Below are positions 26,668-36,309 of a stretch of 64,000 nucleotides of DNA, piece after piece; the first letter of the stretch is position 1, and each line of letters opens with the position of its first letter. The position numbers were made by a program, and so were the translations under genes. This DNA comes from Bacteroides oleiciplenus YIT 12058. Lineage in GTDB: Bacteria; Bacteroidota; Bacteroidia; Bacteroidales; Bacteroidaceae. A model generated the notes under the pieces. The model made no database searches and was not told the origin of the DNA. It saw only the letters and a program-made list of their open reading frames with translations. The DNA is taken from assembly GCF_000315485.1 (NCBI RefSeq), contig NZ_JH992941.1, positions 1,054,001 to 1,118,000 on the forward strand. The letters run 5' to 3'.

Positions 26668-28497
26668 ATGAAAAGAATATATTCTTTATCGATCGCTTTA
26701 CTTTCATTATTGGGAGTTTGCAGTTGCGATTCGTACCTGAATGTCAATCCCAAGCAAGTGCTGGATGAAAATATACTTAGCAAACCTAGTGATATTGAAG
26801 GTTTTGTAACGGCTGCTTATGCTCGTATGTGCGAGATCGGTTCGTTTGAGTCTGTTTACATGTATTGGTGGTCCGGTTCCATGCGTTCGGATGACGTTTA
26901 TAAAGGTGGTGGTGGCGTTGCAGATGCTATCGGTTCTTTCGGTAATATGTCACTTTTTACCAATGTGACCTCTGATACGGGTGGATTGGATGGAACTTGG
27001 TATGTATCTTATCAAGTCATTCAGAGATGTAACACAGCTATCCAGAGGATGGCAAACTTCACGGAAGAAGAACTACCGGAGAAAAACAGCTATATGGGCG
27101 AGATGCTCTTTATCCGTTCGTTTACACTGTATCGACTGAAGAAACTTTGGAAGTATGTGCCCTACATTGATGAGAACGTGACAGGTACGTCCGAGGCTTT
27201 TGAAGCTGTGCCTAATCGTGAATCCGGACAGGATAATGATCTTTATTTATGGCAACGTATTCTCGACGATTTCAAGAAAGCCGAAAGCCTGCTCCCTTTG
27301 GATCAAAGAGACAAAGGTCGTGTGAGTCGCAATGCTGCTACTGCTATGATTGCCAGAACAATGCTGAATATGGCATACGAGCAGGATAACCGGCATCAAG
27401 TGGTAGGCATTAATAAACAAATGCTTGAAGAGGCCTTGCCTTATATTGATAAGATTATTGCTCAGGAAGGCGACCGTGTAGGTTTGGAACCCGACTTCGC
27501 CAACAACTTCCTGTTACAATACGACAATGCTACCAAAGAGTCCATTTGGGAGTTGCAGTTCTCTATCAACGACGGTCTTTCATCCGGTGGCCGAATCAAC
27601 CGTGCCGAAGGTTTGAATCATCCTTATATGTGGCCCAAGGATGAAAATGGTAATGCCAAATTCCAATGCTGCGACTTCAATCATGCCAGCTACACTCTGA
27701 CCAATGCCTTCAAGACGGATCAAAATGGTTTACCTCGTTTCGAAGATTATAACGACGACGACTATGGTCAGTACATCAAGAATCCTGATGGTTCGTACAA
27801 TCTGGATGTTGTTAACAGTGGTGCTAAAGATTACTTTGACAAATATACATGGGATCCGCGTTTCAGCCATACTATCGTAGCCCCCGGTCAACCCTGGAAG
27901 TATAACCCCGACTTGATATTCCACTCATCTGCCAGCCGTGATCCGATTACTTATAGTTTTCTGAAGCCCATCAAAGATATGCCGGATCCAGATTGTGGCT
28001 GTTTGATGTATGATGGATGGCAGTTTAACTCTATGAACAAGAAGATGATTCGTTATGATGATGTCTTGTTGTGGAAAGCTGAAATCCTGATTCAATTGGA
28101 TAGAGAGATGGAAGCTCTGCCATTAATCAATCAGATTCGTTCTCGTGCAGCCAATAGTAGAATTCGTTTGATAAAAGCCGATAACCAGCCTACGATGGAC
28201 TATCATGTCGCTACTTATCAACCAGGCGTAAACTGCACATGGACCAGAGACTACGCTTGGCAAGCACTGGTGTGGGAGAATCGTTTAGAATTTGCTTGTG
28301 AAGGTCATCGTTTCTTCGATCTGCAGCGTTGGGGTACTTTGGCAGAAACTATGAATGAGTACTTTGCTATCGAAAGAACTCGTTTTCCGTGGTTCAATAG
28401 TGCTCGCTTTACTGCTGGTCGTGATGAGTACTTTCCAATTTCACAACCCCAGATGGAATACGCAAAGGGTAATTATACACAGAATCCTGGATATTGA
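26668..28497 (+). CDS. SusD-like glycan-binding lipoprotein (right arm, first pair)
   Basis: The protein has 609 residues. The lipoprotein signal ends at Cys18 or Cys20 (LLGVCSCDSYLNVNPK). It has the RagB/SusD core (MLFIRSFTLYRLKKLWKYVPYI, AATAMIARTMLNMAYEQ) and the C-terminal segment ENRLEFACEGHRFFDLQRWG. It captures glycans at the outer face of its SusC partner. Confidence 0.95.
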   Translation: MKRIYSLSIALLSLLGVCSCDSYLNVNPKQVLDENILSKPSDIEGFVTAAYARMCEIGSFESVYMYWWSGSMRSDDVYKGGGGVADAIGSFGNMSLFTNVTSDTGGLDGTWYVSYQVIQRCNTAIQRMANFTEEELPEKNSYMGEMLFIRSFTLYRLKKLWKYVPYIDENVTGTSEAFEAVPNRESGQDNDLYLWQRILDDFKKAESLLPLDQRDKGRVSRNAATAMIARTMLNMAYEQDNRHQVVGINKQMLEEALPYIDKIIAQEGDRVGLEPDFANNFLLQYDNATKESIWELQFSINDGLSSGGRINRAEGLNHPYMWPKDENGNAKFQCCDFNHASYTLTNAFKTDQNGLPRFEDYNDDDYGQYIKNPDGSYNLDVVNSGAKDYFDKYTWDPRFSHTIVAPGQPWKYNPDLIFHSSASRDPITYSFLKPIKDMPDPDCGCLMYDGWQFNSMNKKMIRYDDVLLWKAEILIQLDREMEALPLINQIRSRAANSRIRLIKADNQPTMDYHVATYQPGVNCTWTRDYAWQALVWENRLEFACEGHRFFDLQRWGTLAETMNEYFAIERTRFPWFNSARFTAGRDEYFPISQPQMEYAKGNYTQNPGY

Positions 28498-28521
28498 TGT
28501 CTAACTATTAAGAAGAAAATT

Positions 28522-28932
28522 ATGAAAAAGATAGTAACCGTTTTTATAATGCTGCTGGCAGTGTTGTCACTATCCAGCTGCTATGATAGAAGTGTACTTG
28601 ATGATAAAGGCTTAAACTACTTCATGCCGATAGCAGAAAATGTACAATATACTCAGGACAATGCCACAGTTACATTGACTTGGAAAATTCCTACCGAAGT
28701 ACCTGAAGAGTTTATACGTCCTATTGCTGTGCAGATACAAGTGGTGGAAAATGATATCTATAGAGATAGAATAACCTTGGTAAATGAAGAAACATCCCAT
28801 GCTTTCACCATTGATCCAGCAAAAAAATATCGCTATATCGTCAAATTGGTAGGTACTTTTACCGGAGATGCTCAGGAAACCGGACGTACCTCCAGCGTTA
28901 CTTCTAAGGGTGTAATTATTAAAATAGAATAG
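28522..28932 (+). CDS. Small PUL lipoprotein, DUF4945-like
   Basis: The protein has 136 residues with a lipoprotein signal (LSLSSCYDRS, Cys20) and one beta-sandwich-like domain (NATVTLTWKIPTE, KYRYIVKLVGTF) that looks fibronectin-III-like. The length and its place straight after SusD recall the DUF4945 lipoproteins of Bacteroides PULs. It is probably an auxiliary surface glycan-binding or SusCD-associated protein; no activity can be assigned. Confidence 0.65.
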   Translation: MKKIVTVFIMLLAVLSLSSCYDRSVLDDKGLNYFMPIAENVQYTQDNATVTLTWKIPTEVPEEFIRPIAVQIQVVENDIYRDRITLVNEETSHAFTIDPAKKYRYIVKLVGTFTGDAQETGRTSSVTSKGVIIKIE

Positions 28933-28978
28933 TCTCTACAGGGGTTCTCTATTTTTCAGTGAGATAAAATACAAGCTT

Positions 28979-31975
28979 ATGATAAAAAAAGTATTGACTA
29001 TATCAGTTTTGTTGGGTACAATGACTCTCTCTCTGGCGCAGACTATACCTCAGATTAATGAAGTGACATCTGGTGTTCTTTCAAGAGAGTTTAATGGAAT
29101 ATATCGAGGAGAAAATCTGAACAGGATTGCATTTCCTATTGGTGGTATTGGCGCTGGCATGTTCTGTTTGGAGGGAACCGGCGCTATCTCTCATGTGTCG
29201 CTCAGACATCATCCGGATGTAATGAACGAGCCATATGCTTTTGCTGCTATTTATGTAAAAGGCTTTGAGTCGGGAGCAAAAGTATTGGAAGGTCAGGTAC
29301 CGACTTGGAAGTTGTTCGGACCCGTTCAGAGCGGCTTGGGTAGAGGGGACAAACCATATGGTTTGCCTCGTTTTGAAGAAGCAACTTTCCAGGCACGTTT
29401 CCCTTTTGCAACTGTAAATTTAAGAGATAAGGATTTTCCTTTGCAGGCAAAAATTATAGGTTGGAGCCCCTTTATTCCAACGGATCCTGATAATTCCAGT
29501 TTGCCGGTAGGAATACTGGAATATCAGTTTACGAATCTCTCTGACGAAGTTCTTGAGACTGTTTTTTCTTATAATACAAAAAATTTTATTGATGGTCAGG
29601 GGACTATCCAAGGGGTAAAAAATGGGTTTGTTTTGGAATCTAACCAAAATGATAGTGGCCTGGCTATTTATGTAGACAATGATGAAGCAGTGGTAGACTA
29701 TTGTTGGTTTCGTGGTGGTTGGTTTGATTCCCAAACTGTGGTCTGGGATAATATCCGTTGTGGAAGGATAGTCAATAATCAGCCCGTTAAAGAAGTTGCT
29801 CCAGGAGCATCTGTTTATGTTCCGGTAGCATTGCAACCAGGAGAGACAAAAACTGTTAGAGTAAACTTCTGCTGGTACTTTCCTGATTCAAATCTTTCTA
29901 TCGGCTTTGCCAGAAAAGCAGGTAAGGCATACATTGGAAGCCCTTCTAAAGGAACTGCCCCTAATCAACAATCTGTAAGCGGCTTTGCCGGTAAACAGTT
30001 GTTGAACTCGTTCGATAAAGGAGGTGATGGCTTGGTAGGCATTATTCAATCTCCTGAGTTCAATATTGAAAAGAGATACTTGAAATTCCTGGTAGGTGGA
30101 GGTAATCAGCCTGACCGTACTTCTGTTAATTTGGTTATTGATGGAAAGATTGTTCAAACGGCGGCTGGTAATCAGTCTGAAATTCTGAATGAAGTTGTTT
30201 GGGATTTGAAACTTTTCCAAGGAAAGAAGGCTATTTTGAAAGTCATAGATTTGGATGTATATCCTTGGGGACATATCCTTGCCGACCAGTTTGTATTGAC
30301 CAATGATGAGAATGAGAATCTTTATGATTTATCTTCTACGGCAACAGTACTTGCTGACTTTGAAGATAATAACTGGAAAGACTGGCTAGTCATCGATTCT
30401 TCTGAAGAAGAAAAGCAATTTCTGGTAAATGAAGAGGATACTGAGACCACATACCGACCTTGGTATTCCAAGCGTTTTAAGAATTTGAATGAAGTTATTG
30501 GTTATTGGGATGCAAACCATGCGACATTGAAGAAAAATAGCAAATTGTTTAGCGACGCATTCTATGATTCCACCTTACCTGATGAAGTTTTGGAAGCTAT
30601 TGCTGCTAATTTGACCATATTGAAATCTCCAACAGTATTACGCCAATGGGATGGAAGATTTTGGGCTTGGGAAGGATGCCAAGATTCTTGGGGCTCTTGC
30701 CACGGAAGTTGTACGCATGTGTGGAACTATGCACAGGCTCTGCCACATTTATTCCCATCTTTAGAAAGAACATTACGTGAAACGGAGTTTAGGGTGGCTC
30801 AAAATGCGAAAGGGCATCAGAATTTCAGAGTAAACATGCCTATTTCTCCACCACCACATAATTTTCATGCTGCTGCTGACGGACAGTTGGGTGGAATTAT
30901 GAAAGTCTATCGTGAATGGCGGATAAGTGGAAACACCCAATGGATGAAAGACCTTTTCCCTGCTGTAAAGAAAAGTCTTGACTATTGTATCCGTACATGG
31001 GATCCCTTGCAGAAGGGCTATCTTGAAGAACCGCATCATAATACCTATGACATTGAGTTCTGGGGGCCGGATGGCATGTGTACCAGTTTTTATTTAGGTG
31101 CCTTAACTGCATTTGTTGAGATGAGTAAGGCACTGAAACAATCCACAAAAAAGTACGATATTTTGCTGGCAAAGGGCAAGAAATATATGGAAAATACTCT
31201 TTTTGATGGGGAGTATTTCATACAAAAGATTCAATGGGAGGGACTTCAGGCACCTAATCCGGTAGATGTAATTTCTTTCGGAGGAGGCTATTCGGATGAA
31301 GCCATGAAATTGCTCAAAAAGGAAGGTCCTAAATATCAGTATGGCAGTGGTTGTTTATCCGATGGTATTCTAGGAATGTGGATGGCTTCTGTATGCGGAT
31401 TGAATGAAGTTCTTAATAACGAAAAAGTAAAGAGCCATTTGGTATCTGTACACAAGTATAATTTGAAGGATAATCTCGTAGATCACTTTAATCCCCAAAG
31501 ACCGGCTTATGCTTGTGGCAAGGAGGGAGGATTACTGCTCTGTACCTGGCCGAAAGGTGGTATGTTGTCATTGCCCTTTGTGTATAGCAATGAAGTCTGG
31601 ACAGGCATTGAATATCAGGTTGCCAGTCATTTGATGATGAAAGGTGAAGTAGCAAAAGGGTTGGATATCGTTCGTGAATGCCGCAAAAGATATGATGGGA
31701 GAGTGAGAAATCCATTTGATGAAATAGAATGTGGTCATTGGTATGCACGTGCTATGGCAAGTTACGGCATGTTGCAGGGACTTACCGGGGTCAGATATGA
31801 TGCTGTTTGTAAGACCATGTATATAGACTCTAAGATTGGTGATTTCAGAAGTTTTATCAGTACAGAAACTGGTTTCGGTACAATAGAATGGAAACATGGA
31901 AAGCCTTCTTTGAATGTTGTGTATGGAATCATTGATGTAAAACATTACAATGTTTCAGGTAAGACGATGAATTAA
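28979..31975 (+). CDS. GH116 glycosidase with inserted beta-sandwich domain, putative exo-beta-D-arabinofuranosidase
   Basis: The protein has 998 residues and a signal peptide ending in SLAQ. The GH116 N-terminal domain (about 30-330: RGENLNRIAFPIGGIGAGMF, GAISHVSLRHHPD) is followed by an inserted domain (about 335-440) with FLVGGGNQPDRTSVNLVIDG and a WGHILADQFV ending, a pattern otherwise seen in Bacteroidetes GH32 enzymes, and then the (alpha/alpha)6 catalytic domain (about 520-990: SWGSCHGSCTHVWNYAQALP, ADGQLGGIMKVYREW). Glu683 (YLEEPHHNTYD) and Asp795 (GCLSDGILGMW) match the nucleophile and acid/base of the family. GH116 includes glucosylceramidases, glucosidases, xylosidases and exo-beta-D-arabinofuranosidases; the neighbouring GH172 and GH183 genes point to the last of these. 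Confidence 0.85.
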   Translation: MIKKVLTISVLLGTMTLSLAQTIPQINEVTSGVLSREFNGIYRGENLNRIAFPIGGIGAGMFCLEGTGAISHVSLRHHPDVMNEPYAFAAIYVKGFESGAKVLEGQVPTWKLFGPVQSGLGRGDKPYGLPRFEEATFQARFPFATVNLRDKDFPLQAKIIGWSPFIPTDPDNSSLPVGILEYQFTNLSDEVLETVFSYNTKNFIDGQGTIQGVKNGFVLESNQNDSGLAIYVDNDEAVVDYCWFRGGWFDSQTVVWDNIRCGRIVNNQPVKEVAPGASVYVPVALQPGETKTVRVNFCWYFPDSNLSIGFARKAGKAYIGSPSKGTAPNQQSVSGFAGKQLLNSFDKGGDGLVGIIQSPEFNIEKRYLKFLVGGGNQPDRTSVNLVIDGKIVQTAAGNQSEILNEVVWDLKLFQGKKAILKVIDLDVYPWGHILADQFVLTNDENENLYDLSSTATVLADFEDNNWKDWLVIDSSEEEKQFLVNEEDTETTYRPWYSKRFKNLNEVIGYWDANHATLKKNSKLFSDAFYDSTLPDEVLEAIAANLTILKSPTVLRQWDGRFWAWEGCQDSWGSCHGSCTHVWNYAQALPHLFPSLERTLRETEFRVAQNAKGHQNFRVNMPISPPPHNFHAAADGQLGGIMKVYREWRISGNTQWMKDLFPAVKKSLDYCIRTWDPLQKGYLEEPHHNTYDIEFWGPDGMCTSFYLGALTAFVEMSKALKQSTKKYDILLAKGKKYMENTLFDGEYFIQKIQWEGLQAPNPVDVISFGGGYSDEAMKLLKKEGPKYQYGSGCLSDGILGMWMASVCGLNEVLNNEKVKSHLVSVHKYNLKDNLVDHFNPQRPAYACGKEGGLLLCTWPKGGMLSLPFVYSNEVWTGIEYQVASHLMMKGEVAKGLDIVRECRKRYDGRVRNPFDEIECGHWYARAMASYGMLQGLTGVRYDAVCKTMYIDSKIGDFRSFISTETGFGTIEWKHGKPSLNVVYGIIDVKHYNVSGKTMN

Positions 31976-31991
31976 AATCAATTGAAATATT

Positions 31992-33185
31992 ATGAAAAGG
32001 ATTACAAAAGTTAGTTTGCTACTATCCCTTGTATTGGGATTGTATTTCCCTATTGTTTTTGCGCAAGTAAGCATGAACAATGAGATGTTCGATTTGGCTA
32101 AATTGAAATCAGGAGTAAAGAACAAGCGCATTTCCAGTACTGACCCAACAGGCGGTAATAGAGATCACTTGGAACCGTTTCAACCGGGAGAGAAAAGGAC
32201 TATTGCAGAGATCAAAGGAGCAGGAGTCATCAATCATATCTGGATAACCATTGCTCCTCCTCCTAATGAATTGAGCAGAAATGATATTATTATCCGCATG
32301 TACTGGGATGGAAAAGATTACCCTTCTGTGGAATCTCCTATCGGTCCTTTCTTTGGACAAGGTTGGGATGAAAGATATAATTATGCATCACTCCCACTAT
32401 CTGCAGGACCGGAAAATGGTACGGGAATGTCGAGTTACTTTACAATGCCTTATACCGAAGGAGCGCGGATAGAGATTGAGAACCAGACTGACAAGGCTAT
32501 TAATGCTTTCTATTTCTATGTTGATTATCTGGAAATGGATAAACTCCCGAAAGATATGGGAAGATTCCACGCATGGTATAACCACAACCTGACGGAAGCT
32601 CTTCCCGAAGGAGAAACCGAATGGGGGCTAACCGGAGCACAACACCCAAATACAACGGGTGAGCGGAATTATGTTTTTATTGAAACGAAAGGAAAAGGAC
32701 ATTTCGTTGGTATTAACTATTATGTACATTGCCCAACTCCAATGTGGTATGGTGAAGGAGATGATATGTGGTTCATCGACGGAGAAACGAATCCCTCATT
32801 AATAGGAACAGGTACAGAAGACTTTTTCAATACTTCTTGGTGCCCTAAAGAATCTTTCTCGCATCCATACTTCGGCTATCCACGGGTAAACAATGATGTA
32901 GGTTGGCTGGGACGCACACACGCCTACAGGTTCTTTATAACGGATCCCATATTCTTTGAAAAGAGCATAAAGGGCACCATTGAACATGGTTCTAATAATA
33001 ATCTGACTTTAGACTTGGCTACTGTTGCCTATTGGTATCAGGATTTGGCTGCACCACTGCCTGCTGCCCCAACCAAGGCTCAACGAGCTCCCAAGCCATT
33101 TATCAACCATATGGACATGCATCGCTGGAGAGATGCATGGCGTAAATCAAAAGGAAACAAAGCAACTCTATGGGGAAATGAATAA
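31992..33185 (+). CDS. GH172 (DUF2961) enzyme, third copy
   Basis: The protein has 397 residues and a signal peptide ending in VFAQ. It is a full DUF2961 protein but of a different subtype from the 11140 and 22194 pair: EIKGAGVINHIWITIA, MYWDGKDYPSVESPIGPFF, and the catalytic-type pair Glu255 (YGEGDDMWF) and Glu276 (GTGTEDFF), exactly 21 residues apart as in the characterised GH172 enzyme with Glu270 and Glu291. The C-terminal tail is basic. It is placed 16 bp after GH116, with susC 22 bp downstream. It may act on a different linkage or end of the arabinan than the other copies. Confidence 0.85.
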   Translation: MKRITKVSLLLSLVLGLYFPIVFAQVSMNNEMFDLAKLKSGVKNKRISSTDPTGGNRDHLEPFQPGEKRTIAEIKGAGVINHIWITIAPPPNELSRNDIIIRMYWDGKDYPSVESPIGPFFGQGWDERYNYASLPLSAGPENGTGMSSYFTMPYTEGARIEIENQTDKAINAFYFYVDYLEMDKLPKDMGRFHAWYNHNLTEALPEGETEWGLTGAQHPNTTGERNYVFIETKGKGHFVGINYYVHCPTPMWYGEGDDMWFIDGETNPSLIGTGTEDFFNTSWCPKESFSHPYFGYPRVNNDVGWLGRTHAYRFFITDPIFFEKSIKGTIEHGSNNNLTLDLATVAYWYQDLAAPLPAAPTKAQRAPKPFINHMDMHRWRDAWRKSKGNKATLWGNE

Positions 33186-33207
33186 TAATTACTAACAACC
33201 ATATAAT

Positions 33208-36200
33208 ATGAAAAACATTCCAAAAAAACAATTTGTGAAGTGGCTCCTGATCACTTTATTATGTATTGGGAACATACATTGTATTTTTGCCCAAGAACAA
33301 AAAAAAGTGACTGGACGTGTAATGGACGCTCAAGGTGAATTGCTCATCGGAGTAAATGTAACAGAAGCGGAAAATCCTTCTAGTGGAGTTGTAACAGATG
33401 TCAACGGTACCTATACAATTACTGTAAATTCAAAAGCCAAAGCTCTTAAATTCTCATATATTGGATTCAAAGATAAAGTGGTATCTATTGGTTCGAAAGG
33501 GATTATTGATGTGTCAATGGAAGAAGACGTAGCGGCTCTGGATGAAGTAGTAGTCGTAGGTTTTGGTACACAGAAAAAGGCTTCCGTTGTTGGTTCTATT
33601 ACTAATGTTGAACCGGCAAAGCTTTCAATGAATCCCAGTCGTTCGTTAAGTAATAATTTGGCGGGTATGGTTTCCGGAGTAATTGCCGTTCAAAGAAGTG
33701 GCGATCCTTGGTTTAATAATTCCGACTTCTGGATTCGTGGTATCAGCAGCTTTACGGGAAATACGAATCCTTTAGTATTGGTGGACGGTATTGAAAGATC
33801 ACTTCATGATATTGATCCTGAAGAAATTGCTTCTTTTTCGGTATTGAAAGATGCTGCAGCAAGTGCTGTTTATGGGGTACGTGGTGCCAATGGTGTCGTA
33901 ATGATTGAAACCAAACGTGGTAAGATTGGCAAGCCTCAGGTAGATGTTCGTTTTGAGCACTCTTTTACGGCACCAATCAAAGTGCCTGATTATATCGGCA
34001 GTGTGAAGTATCTGGAACTGATTAACGAAATGTATACAGAGTCAGGAAGAGCCCCATATGCCAGTGAAGCAACCTTAATGAATTATAGAAAACAGACAGA
34101 CCCGGAACTGTATCCGGATATTAACTGGTGGGATGTGGTATCAAAAGATCATGCTGACAATACGAAGGCTAACATAAGTGTCAATGGTGGTACGGATATT
34201 CTCCGATATGCCTTGGTTGTGGGCTACTACAATGAAAATGGCATTATTGAACGCGATAAAAATCAGGAGTGGGATTCCTCATTAAAAGTAAGTCGTTATA
34301 CAGTACGCTCCAATGTAGACGTAAACGTTACTCCTACCACACTGTTCCGCGCCAATTTAGGTGTATTTCTGCAAACAAGAAACGCTCCTCCGGGAAGTGA
34401 TGAAACGAATACAGGCATTTTCTATCAGGCAATGCGTGTTCCTCCCTATGTGCATCCGGCTATCTATGCTGATGGACGCATCCCTCGCGTAATGTATAAG
34501 CAAAATCCTTGGGCATGGGCTACACAACGGGGATATGAAAAGATGAATCATAGCAAAATTGAATCATTGACCTCTCTTGAACAAGACTTGAAGTTTATCA
34601 CTCCGGGCTTAAAGGCGAAAGTAACTTTCTCGTTTGATAAATTCTCGGCAAATTCAGTGACACGTTCTAAAAATCCGGATTATTATAATCCTGCTACTTC
34701 TCGTTTAGAGAATGGTGAATTAAATACAAGTATACAGGAAAACGGACAGCAATTCTTAGGCTATTCAACTGGTGCAGAATGGGGAGATCAAAGTGTTTAT
34801 TTGGAAGGCATGCTTTCATATAACCGTGTATTTGAACAAAAGCATGACGTAAATGCTATGTTCATGTATAACCAGAAAAATTATGATAGAGGAGAAACAC
34901 TGCCTTATCGTAGCCAAGGTATAGCCGGAAGATTCTCGTATACGTATGACAGTCGTTATATTGCAGAATTTAATTTCGGATATAATGGTTCCGAGAATTT
35001 TGCACGTGGAAAACGTTTTGGTTTTTTTCCTGCAGTGGCAGTAGGCTGGATTGCATCGCAAGAAAAGTTTATGCAACCTCTTTCAGATGTAATATCTAAC
35101 CTGAAGCTTAGAGCTACCTGGGGGCAGGCGGGTAACAGTAATATCGAAGGTCGCCGGTTTGCTTATATTTCCACAATTGTAGATACAGGTTCGTACACTT
35201 GGGGTACAGATGCAAATATTTATCGTTTGGGACGTGCAGAAGGTGATATTGGTGTTCCCGATCTAACTTGGGAAACTGTTACGAAAATGAATGTCGGCCT
35301 GGATTTAGGATTATGGAATAATACGATAAATTATACTGTAGATCTATTCAAAGAGAAAAGAGAAGATATTTTTATGGAGCGTACCAACGTACCGGGTTCT
35401 GCAGGCTTTAACCGTTCCATTTGGGCAAATTATGGTAAGGTAGATAACAAAGGTATTGATATGTCGTTGAGCATTAATCGTCAGCTTAATAAAGATTGGT
35501 CCATATCAGCTATGGCTAACTATACTTTTGCGCGTAATGAAGTGGTAGAGATAGATGAGCCTGAAGCGATTGTAGGTACCTATCGTTCTCAGACAGGTAA
35601 ACCGGTTGGTCAGTTATTCGGTTTGGTAGCAGAAGGACTTTTTACAGAAGATGATTTTGATGAAAACGGTAAGTTGAAAGAGGGTATCCCTGTACAGAAC
35701 TTCAGTGATGCGAGTAATCTGCGCCCGGGAGATATCAAATACCGGGATATGAATGGTGACGGTGAAATTACAGCTGTAGACAGAACGGCCATTGGCGGAA
35801 CACGTATTCCAGAAGTTGTTTATGGCTTCGGAGCATCAGTCAGATACAAATCATTTGATTTAGGTGTATTCTTTCAAGGAACTGGTAAAACCTACCAATT
35901 ACTTGGAGGTGAAACTTGGCTGCCGGGTTCGTCAATTGGTGCAGGAAATATATTTTCGAATATAGATGATCGCTGGACACCGGAAAATCCAAGTCAGAAT
36001 GTTTTCTGGCCCCGTATGGGAGATAGAACTGTAGCAAACAATGAACAACAGTCAACTTGGTGGCTGCGCGACATGAGTTTTCTGCGACTGAAAAATGTAG
36101 AACTGGGGTATAACCTTCCCCGCATCTGGACAAACAAGATTGGTATCCGCGATTGCCGTATTTTTGCAAGAGGTACTAACTTACTGACGTTCTCTAAGTT

Positions 36201-36297
36201 TAAACTTTGGGACCCGGAATTGGAAACAACTGATGGATTAAGATATCCACAAATGAAATCAATATCTATTGGATTAAGTATCAACTTCAACAATTAA
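33208..36297 (+). CDS. SusC-like TonB-dependent transporter (right arm, second pair)
   Basis: The protein has 1029 residues with a signal peptide (ends near IFAQ), carboxypeptidase-D-like domain (VTGRVMDAQGELLIGVNV), plug region (LDEVVVVGFGTQKKASVVGS, LVLVDGIERS, FSVLKDAAASAVYGVRGANG) and a barrel ending in ISIGLSINFNN. It has no STN domain. Its sequence differs strongly from the other two SusC proteins, so the three pairs probably take up different oligosaccharides. Confidence 0.95.
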   Translation: MKNIPKKQFVKWLLITLLCIGNIHCIFAQEQKKVTGRVMDAQGELLIGVNVTEAENPSSGVVTDVNGTYTITVNSKAKALKFSYIGFKDKVVSIGSKGIIDVSMEEDVAALDEVVVVGFGTQKKASVVGSITNVEPAKLSMNPSRSLSNNLAGMVSGVIAVQRSGDPWFNNSDFWIRGISSFTGNTNPLVLVDGIERSLHDIDPEEIASFSVLKDAAASAVYGVRGANGVVMIETKRGKIGKPQVDVRFEHSFTAPIKVPDYIGSVKYLELINEMYTESGRAPYASEATLMNYRKQTDPELYPDINWWDVVSKDHADNTKANISVNGGTDILRYALVVGYYNENGIIERDKNQEWDSSLKVSRYTVRSNVDVNVTPTTLFRANLGVFLQTRNAPPGSDETNTGIFYQAMRVPPYVHPAIYADGRIPRVMYKQNPWAWATQRGYEKMNHSKIESLTSLEQDLKFITPGLKAKVTFSFDKFSANSVTRSKNPDYYNPATSRLENGELNTSIQENGQQFLGYSTGAEWGDQSVYLEGMLSYNRVFEQKHDVNAMFMYNQKNYDRGETLPYRSQGIAGRFSYTYDSRYIAEFNFGYNGSENFARGKRFGFFPAVAVGWIASQEKFMQPLSDVISNLKLRATWGQAGNSNIEGRRFAYISTIVDTGSYTWGTDANIYRLGRAEGDIGVPDLTWETVTKMNVGLDLGLWNNTINYTVDLFKEKREDIFMERTNVPGSAGFNRSIWANYGKVDNKGIDMSLSINRQLNKDWSISAMANYTFARNEVVEIDEPEAIVGTYRSQTGKPVGQLFGLVAEGLFTEDDFDENGKLKEGIPVQNFSDASNLRPGDIKYRDMNGDGEITAVDRTAIGGTRIPEVVYGFGASVRYKSFDLGVFFQGTGKTYQLLGGETWLPGSSIGAGNIFSNIDDRWTPENPSQNVFWPRMGDRTVANNEQQSTWWLRDMSFLRLKNVELGYNLPRIWTNKIGIRDCRIFARGTNLLTFSKFKLWDPELETTDGLRYPQMKSISIGLSINFNN

Positions 36298-36309
36298 AAA
36301 ACAAAGGAT

